A stretch of 64,000 bases of DNA from Megaustenia siamemsis (Eukaryota > Mollusca > Gastropoda > Stylommatophora > Ariophantidae). Below the pieces are notes generated by a model. The model worked only from the letters and a program-made list of their open reading frames with translations, ran no database searches and had not been told where the DNA came from. The stretch lies in the NCBI GenBank assembly GCA_032433765.1, contig JAVIAB010000160.1, forward strand, positions 13,065,969 through 13,129,968, in the 5' to 3' direction. This document shows positions 57,801 to 64,000 of this stretch, piece after piece. The stretch's first letter is position 1; each line of letters opens with the position of its first letter. Position numbers and translations under genes: made by a program.

Positions 57801-58577
57801 TTTCAACAAGGTGTATGTCGCTTTCACATCTGAACTATTATGTCTTTTCTATTGTTAGCACATTCTCTTTGTCATCGTTCTCTTTGCCATCATTCTCTTT
57901 GTCATCATTCTTTTTTCGATAATCTCTCTTATTCTTCTGTCTCCCTAATTAACAAACACTGGATGATAAAATCTTCATTTTCTTTCAATTCCATCTGTTT
58001 CCTCCTCCTCCCTCTTGTCGATTTCTCCCCTCAACTTACATTTCTAAGTCTTAAGACCTGATTCTATATATAAGCTCAGCCCTCCACCCCCCCTCCACCC
58101 CCGTATATATTTTTTCTAAATATTTATAGTGTGATCACCAAGTTATGTCTTCTTTATCTTGAATCTTAGATAATACATTTCTCTACCTCGTTCTCATTCA
58201 CAATTTTATTCTTCACTATCTCCTCCCCAATTTCCGTAACTGTTTTATGTGTGTGTTACGTCTCCTTGGATCTGCCACATCAATCGTTTCCATCAAGCTC
58301 GCAGGCTGTGGGGTCACGTCAATCAAATGCCTTCAATTTCCCAGTGTATTTGTGACTCAGTAGAAAACATGTTATATCTAACGGGCAAACAATATTTCTA
58401 TATGTCTTCAGTCTGAGCGACTAATTTGTAATAAAATAGACTTTCAGTAGATACTTGTGTGGATCATCATAGAAGTTCCTATACCTAACAACATAAAGTT
58501 AGTCATCATAATTAACTATGTGAATACACCTTATCACCTTTATTCTCACCTTAATGAGTTATTGAGTTATTTGTGTG
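57801..58577. other. no gene seen
   Basis: CT-rich, low-complexity patches (57850-57920) and unique AT-rich DNA. Confidence 0.45.
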
Positions 58578-59810
58578 TCATCATCATTGCACTCCGAACA
58601 TGCCCATAGGTGCTCAGATCCCCTCCACAGCAAGTCTCGCAGTGTCTAGCTACTGACGACTACAGTTCTGTGTTGGTTGATGAGTCCTCTTATACGCCCA
58701 CTAAGTTTCTCCTTTCTGGCTGTGCCCATCTTAACTTGCCCACTAAGTTTCTCCTTTCTGGCTGTGCCCATCTTAACTTGCCCACTAAGTTTCTCCTTTC
58801 TGGCTGTGCCCATCTTAACTTGCCCACTAAGTTTCTCCTTTCTGGCTGTGCCCATCTTAACTTGCCCACTAAGTTTCTCCTTTCTGGCTGTGCCCATCTT
58901 AACTTGCCCACTAAGTTTCTCCTTTCTGGCTGTGCCCATCTTAACTTGCCCACTAAGTTTCTCCTTTCTGGCTGTGCCCATCTTAACTCGCCCACTAAGT
59001 TTCTCCTTTCTGGCTGTGCCCATCTTAACTCCCATCTCTTTCATCCGAAGGAGTAACGTGGATTCATCGTTGTCGAAGTCCTGTGCCCTTCCCAAATCTC
59101 GGACGACATAGATAATGTCTGCCCGATCCAATGGTTGACCGTCTTCAACAACAGCACAGCTAGCCAACTTGTACGTTTTTTTTTTCATTTCCACATACTT
59201 ATGTCCAGGGACATAGACAAAGGGGACCCTACGTATTTTTTTTACTTCTGCAATGACTTTACCCGTCGCATGTGCACAGAGCTCACCCCCACTTTTTTTT
59301 TTATCATGCTCATAAAATCACTTATTATACAGGAGTGGATCTAGTCTTGTGACTTTAACCAGATGAATGCCCTGGCCACTGCCATAACTTCCATCGTCAT
59401 GCTATTCGTGGTTATAACGTAAGTACCACTGTCTTCTTTGACTATTATTCCTGCCGAGCGTGATGTAAATGCACTTGCACTCCTATGGTATCGTATTACC
59501 GATCCGTCTGTATAGATGACTGCATATTTCTAACTGGTGTTATCCTAGATGAGTCCGTTGACTCTATATTGATCATGACTGAGTTCTGTTCCTTACATTT
59601 CCAGTCGAGTGTGACAATACACAAGAATGTTTCCCTAAATGACATAGGCACCGGTATCCACTTCTCGCCAGTGTTGATATTGGTAAGCCCACAGACCTGT
59701 TTGATGACATCTTCAGCTCGGCCCACCCATGATTTGCCTCTTTTTAGCCTGTCACCTTTCCTTGTGTTGAGCTCGTGGTGCACTGAATGTTTTTTTATTA
59801 TCTGCACTCA
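58578..59810 (-). mobile_element. LINE RNase H region (family I) with internal array
   Basis: The minus strand reads AVIYTDGSVIRYHRSAS (RNase H first Asp, near 59500), TMEVMAVARA (Glu), then degraded SDSM and LASCAVVEDGQPLDRADII, the amplified KMGTARKEKLSGQV segment and RGLINQHRTVV. The 3' end is GGAGTGCAATGATGATGA. The last 182 codons are open. Related to 15155-15690. Confidence 0.8.
58697..59030 (-). repeat. 42-bp in-frame tandem array within a LINE ORF
   Basis: Eight near-perfect copies of a 42-bp unit containing CCCACTAAGTTTCTCC and GGCTGTGCCCATCTTAAC, encoding KMGTARKEKLSGQV. The related LINE at 15280-15330 has a single copy, so the amplification is specific to this locus. Confidence 0.95.
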
Positions 59811-59824
59811 CCTTAATGCCGTCG

Positions 59825-60385
59825 TCATTGAGTGTCGTCTCCGCATCGAAGGTACCATGGAGCGCAATTTCGCTCTGTCTCTTGCTTTTATAGTACAGGT
59901 TGTGTTAGGCTGACTTGTTCTGACATCTTTTGAAGTTACTTGCCCGTGCTAGTCTTGGTTTGCCTCTGCCTCTTTTACCTTGTATTTTTCCCTTCCAAAA
60001 TTACCTTTTTTTGGCTGCTGTCTCTTTTAACATTCCACAGAAAGCTTGTTTGTCTTGTATGAATTGTGTTTAGTTGTTGTATTTTAATTTTTAGGTGTTT
60101 TAAGACTTTAAAAAAAAAATTTTATTCCCATTCAATTCTTCCTATTCTTTCATAAATCCACGTTTCAAAGGTTTCAATTTTATGTTCTGTTTTCTTGTCT
60201 AATGTCCATGTTTCTGCACCATACATGAATGTTGAGATGATACATTTTGCTATTCTTAGTTTTAGCACTGGTGTTATTTGCTTTGATGTTAACATACTTT
60301 CCATGACCTTAAAATTACTTTTTGCCATTCCTATTATTTTGTTTATTTTTGCTTTACATTTTCCATCACTGGTATGTCAAAGGCA
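59825..60385 (-). mobile_element. LINE 3' end (family C)
   Basis: The minus strand encodes GMAKSNFKVMESMLTSKQIT, YGAETWTLDKKTEHKIETF and WIYERIGRIEWE in frame 60122-60328, then degraded sequence to the terminus CTTCGATGCGGAGACGACAC. Confidence 0.88.
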
Positions 60386-60399
60386 TTTGTAGATTTGAA

Positions 60400-60704
60400 C
60401 GTAATATAACCAGTCAGTATTTGTTTACAATGGAGCTCATTTTCCCATAATATATTCAGTACCCACCAGTGAACTGTTTACTGTGGATACGCATCTCTCT
60501 CACAATAATAATAATAATAAAAAAACCTGTCAACAATGAACCGGTCTACAATGGAGTTCATTTTCCCACTAATATATTCAGTAGCCAGTAGAGAAATTGT
60601 TTACACTGGGCATCTATTCCTGTCTATAGGAAATTAATTTTAATTAGTCAGCAAAGATATTTACACAAGTGGGTTCACTACACGACTCTCGTACCGTCAA
60701 CATA
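60400..60704. repeat. imperfect duplication of about 120-130 bp
   Basis: Two copies with TTTACAATGGAGCTCATTTT or CTACAATGGAGTTCATTTTC and AATATATTCAGTA. Diverged. A short AAT microsatellite lies between them at about 60502-60520. Confidence 0.6.
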
Positions 60705-61560
60705 GGGCTAACTATTCAATAATTTACTGTCTACACGGGAAGCGACTACCATCAGACTTCTCTTTCTCTCATCATCATCATCGAGTGCCGTCTCCGCAAC
60801 GAAGGTTGGCTACCATGGAGCGCCATTCTGCTCAGTCTCTTGCTTTAATGGTGCAGATTGTCGTAGGCTGATTTGTCCATCTGTTGATGTTACTCGTCTA
60901 TGTTAGTCTTGGTCTGCCTCTGCCTCTTTTACCTTGTATTTTACCCTCCAGGATTAATTTTAGTAGGCTGTTATGTCTTTTAACATGGCCCAAAAATCGT
61001 ATTTGTCTTGTTTGAATTGTGCTTAGTAGTTCTCTTTTCATTTTTAGTTGTTTTAAGACTTCATCGTTTGTTTTCTTTTCCTTCCGTCCAATTATACCTA
61101 TTCTTCTATATATCCACATTTCAAAGGCTTCAATTCTCTGTTCTGTTTTCTTGTCTAATGTCCACGTTTCTGCACCATATAGGAATAGTGAGAAGTTGTA
61201 ACATTTTGCTATTCTTAGTTTTAGCCCTGGTGTTATTTGTTTTGCTCTTTCTCTATTCATGGAATAATTTGCTACTTACAACGGAAGCAACTACCATCAT
61301 ACTTCTCTTTCTCTATACTGTCAATAATTTGATGTCTACACGGGAAGCAACTACCATCATACTTCTCTTTCTCTATACTGTCAATAATTTGATGTCTAGA
61401 CGGGAAGCAACTACCATCATACTTCTCTTTCTCTATACTGTCAATAATTTGATGTCTAGACGGGAAGCAACTACCATCATACTTCTCTTTCTCTATACTG
61501 TCAATAATTTGATGTTTACACGGGAAGCAACTACCATCAGACTTCTCTTTCTCTATAAAT
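60705..61560. repeat. 60-bp minisatellite interrupted by a LINE
   Basis: The unit contains GGGAAGCAACTACCATCATA, CTTCTCTTTCTCTA and TGTCAATAATTTGATGTC. One unit lies at 60705-60769 and about five at 61255-61560. The family C LINE 60770-61244 sits between. Frames stay open because 60 is a multiple of three. Confidence 0.9.
60770..61244 (-). mobile_element. 5'-truncated LINE (family C) inserted in a minisatellite
   Basis: The minus strand reads KQITPGLKLRIAKCYNF, YGAETWTLDKKTEQRIEAFE, RRIGIIGRKEKKTNDEVLKQ and GHVKRHNSLLKLILEGKIQG to GRGRPRLT. The end is CGATGATGATGATG. Perfect 10-bp duplication CTCTTTCTCT at 60760-60769 and 61245-61254. Confidence 0.93.
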
Positions 61561-61589
61561 TCAATAATCTCAATGAATATAATGAGTGT

Positions 61590-62195
61590 CTCAGTCATAA
61601 GGTCGCATGTTTGTTGCAGAACGTTGCATTCACCACAGCCCGTCTGAAAGAATCTCTATTTTTAGCCAAATATCCCACTTCTTCTGTTTTCATCTTCAAG
61701 GTCTCCGTTATATGCTGAAATTACCTTCTTTTTGGTTTTTCTCCGGATGTGTCGCCCAGGAACCACGCCTTCCATTATTGTTATTTCCAGCCCGTTGTGT
61801 CTTTTGACGTGGCCATATTATTTAAATTTCCTCTGTAGAATGGTGTTTATAAGCCAGTTCTTTTTAATGTTTAAATCTTGTAATATGTCTTCATTGCTTT
61901 TTTTTCACTATCCAAAAGGTATCTTAAGAATTTTTCTGTAGCATTTTGTTTTGAATGAATTAATTTTCTTCATTGCCGTTAGCGAGATTGCCCATTATTC
62001 ACAACCGTGTGTTGCCATCCGGAAGATACATGTCCTCATTCATTTTAATATTACTGCCTTGCTGGTATTTTACCACATGTTCTCCATGGCGTTTAATTTT
62101 TGTGTTGCTATTACTAATCTTCTTTCTGGCCTCAGTGGAACTTCTCATTGCCATATCAATGAACTTAGAATTGCCACATTATTTGACTAACACGT
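61590..62195 (-). mobile_element. LINE C-terminal remnant (family H)
   Basis: The reverse complement shares its 3' part with 4075-4315. On the minus strand YGHVKRHNG-like and GRRVVPGRHIRRK-like segments are recognisable, but every frame is broken. Confidence 0.55.
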
Positions 62196-62816
62196 GTTAC
62201 ATTCATCAATTAGCAAGCCCTCACATCACTCCTCTAATACGTAGAATACCTCCATACCAGGAGTGCCAAACTACTCGCTGACATCGATGCTTTGATCTTT
62301 ATAGTGTTTCATTTCTGTACTTATGTTTTTATTATTCGCACTCTGAAATAAACACTCCATAAAGCAGAGAGGACGGAAAGTATGTACAACATACATGCGT
62401 AATTGAAACATCTGGTGTTCTTGTTCGTAGCACATTGTATTTGTGAATGGTAACGGTCTTCAAGCTGCACTAAATCGTTGTTTTAAGTTTATTTAATTTT
62501 CATAGAAAGTATAAAGTAGATAGCATAAAAAAAATAAGTGATAATAGTCTGAAAGAAAGAACAATCTATTTAATCAATATTCAATTCAATAATTCAGTAA
62601 TCTACAAAATTGTGTATGTGTCAAGCTAATTTCTACGTACATTTTTTCAATATTTTATTACATGTCAAAATGTATGTTTGCCTTCCAGATATTTGATTAA
62701 ATATGTCCTTATAGTTTATTGTTTAATCGGATATTCCCTAATCTTGTGGATTCTGTTTTGAACTGTTGCTTACACAGAAACTTCTTTCCGTTCTTTGAAA
62801 TATGGCTTGTGATTTT
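62196..62816. other. no gene seen
   Basis: AT-rich unique sequence. Confidence 0.45.
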
Positions 62817-62825
62817 GTAAAGTTT

Positions 62826-63308
62826 CATCATCAAGTGTCAGGCCTGATGACGTAGACGTTCATGTCTCTCCACAATTTTCAATATCGACAGCTATTTATC
62901 ATTTCTGTTGTTGACCTTCTGCCAAGCCATTCTCTTAAGCTGTCTGGTATCTTTTCTCTTTGTCACCCTCTACCTCTTCGTCTCTCAGTTTTTGCAGTTG
63001 TCGCAATATATTCCAGCTATTCTCTTCTCATTACATGGCCAAAAATGATGATTGTTTCTTCCTAATATTGGATATTAGCTCTCTTTTTGCTTTGGTCTCT
63101 TTCAGAACGTTTTCATTATTCTTCTTAGCGGCCCAGGGTATTCTAAACATTCTTCTGTAAAACAACATTTCTACAGCCCCCAGTAATATACTTGTCTGTT
63201 GTCCTATTGTCCATAATTCACATCCATATGTTAAGACTGGCTCTACATAATATTTAAGAACTCTTTTTCTTGTTTCTATTGTCAAAAATGGATTTCACAG
63301 TATCTTTA
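62826..63308 (-). mobile_element. 5'-truncated LINE (family A)
   Basis: The minus strand encodes LTIETRKRVLKYYVEPVLTY, MLFYRRMFRIPWAAKK and ELISNIRKKQSSF, then a broken tail to CTTGATGATG. Flanks GTAAAGTTT (62817-62825) and GTAAGGTTT (63309-63317) differ at one base: a probable target duplication. Confidence 0.88.
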
Positions 63309-63319
63309 GTAAGGTTTAA

Positions 63320-64000
63320 AAGTGCATAATTCAGACTTTTGCGGACTTTACAATGGATAATCTACTTTTATTATTTTTTTTTGCCCGGTTTGTTCTTAAG
63401 GTTATGTTTTTTTTATATTTTAAATACTCGAGGTTTGGAAACAACGACGGTGTGTCAAAGAGGTTTAGCTAGAGGGCGGATTCTCAGTTTTAGCGTGTTT
63501 GTGCGTCATGCATTCATATTGAACACGCAGCGTGTTGTTGACATTTTGGATCGCACCCGTCCCAGAAACGAGCATTTGCATTAGTTCACACTGGTGCTGT
63601 TTGCGCACATGTGCAGCTGTTGAGTGGGTTCTAGCAAGGGCGTAGACGGCTAGGTTTGGTAGTATAAGCCGCCTACACCGCCAGGTAACTACAGAAGAAA
63701 AATATTTCAATTTGTATTCATGTGAATAGAAATAATAATAACAATATTCAACACTATCACGTATATCTTGCCGTATGATTTTGACGATTATTTCATTGAG
63801 TAATTAATTACTTTCGATTCTTCATGTATTCTTTGGTTTTTTAATCATATTGTCTGTTGCTTATTAATATGAAACTCTTTATACAAAGCTTCACAAGAGG
63901 CAATATGAACATCAGAAGCAGACACCAGTCGAGCAAGTGAAACGGCCCTTTAGCTTTTTGACACTCTAAGGGAGGAAGGCCTGCCTGGGTTATGACTCCC
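63320..64000. other. no gene recognised
   Basis: A minus-strand frame of 81 codons (63465-63710) has no recognised domain. Nothing else supported. Confidence 0.4.

Overview
This 64 kb window is AT-rich, repeat-saturated animal DNA. Nothing in it looks bacterial: there are no operons or Shine-Dalgarno spacing, and introns, tRNA-derived SINEs and many non-LTR retrotransposon (LINE) families are present. The LINE, SINE and Penelope-like content, a rhodopsin-type GPCR fragment and an EGF/galactose-binding-domain gene fragment fit a lophotrochozoan, probably a mollusc. That placement is inference. I find no intact host gene. The host material is one good internal exon (4897-5017), a frame-broken EGF-like sequence (16063-17572), a disrupted GPCR 3' half (54432-55109) and one unidentified reading frame (51672-51960).

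Layout. 0-7 kb: SINEs, a dispersed repeat (Z), 26/54/41-bp minisatellites, one host exon. 8.8-10.8 kb: a LINE 3' end turned into a 53-bp tandem array, next to a second LINE inserted in the opposite direction. 11.6-12.7 kb: a minisatellite split by a SINE. 15-19.5 kb: RNase H LINE remnant, EGF-like pseudogene, a minisatellite-headed LINE-tailed element (element G, copy 1), and an RT remnant carrying a SINE. 20-24.8 kb: X/Y dispersed repeats around a 2.5 kb Jockey-like LINE with RT and RNase H. 26-30 kb: mostly unannotatable, with two Penelope-type hammerhead-like motifs. 30.6-36.8 kb: two large minisatellites (36 and 32 bp) and tetranucleotide arrays. 37-46 kb: a nest in which a SINE was split by a full-length RTE-like LINE that was itself split by a third element, followed by another LINE. 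46.9-49.4 kb: SINEs and a small foldback element. 52.4-57.8 kb: element G copy 2, the GPCR remnant, and a complete IS630/Tc1/mariner-type transposon with very wide DD..E spacing. 58.6-63.3 kb: LINE 3' ends, two of them associated with tandem arrays.

The main theme is retroelement activity followed by tandem amplification. Many insertions still have target-site duplications (TSDs) of 8-15 bp that can be read directly. Several minisatellites are built from LINE sequence or form part of an element. The two element G copies have the same architecture (5' minisatellite in two blocks, short body, 3' end shared with the 21.4-23.9 kb LINE), and each lies directly downstream of host coding sequence in the same orientation. 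This is the best candidate here for something undescribed. The longest open frames (up to 597 codons) are translations of minisatellites whose unit length or array structure keeps frames open, and they should not be taken as genes.
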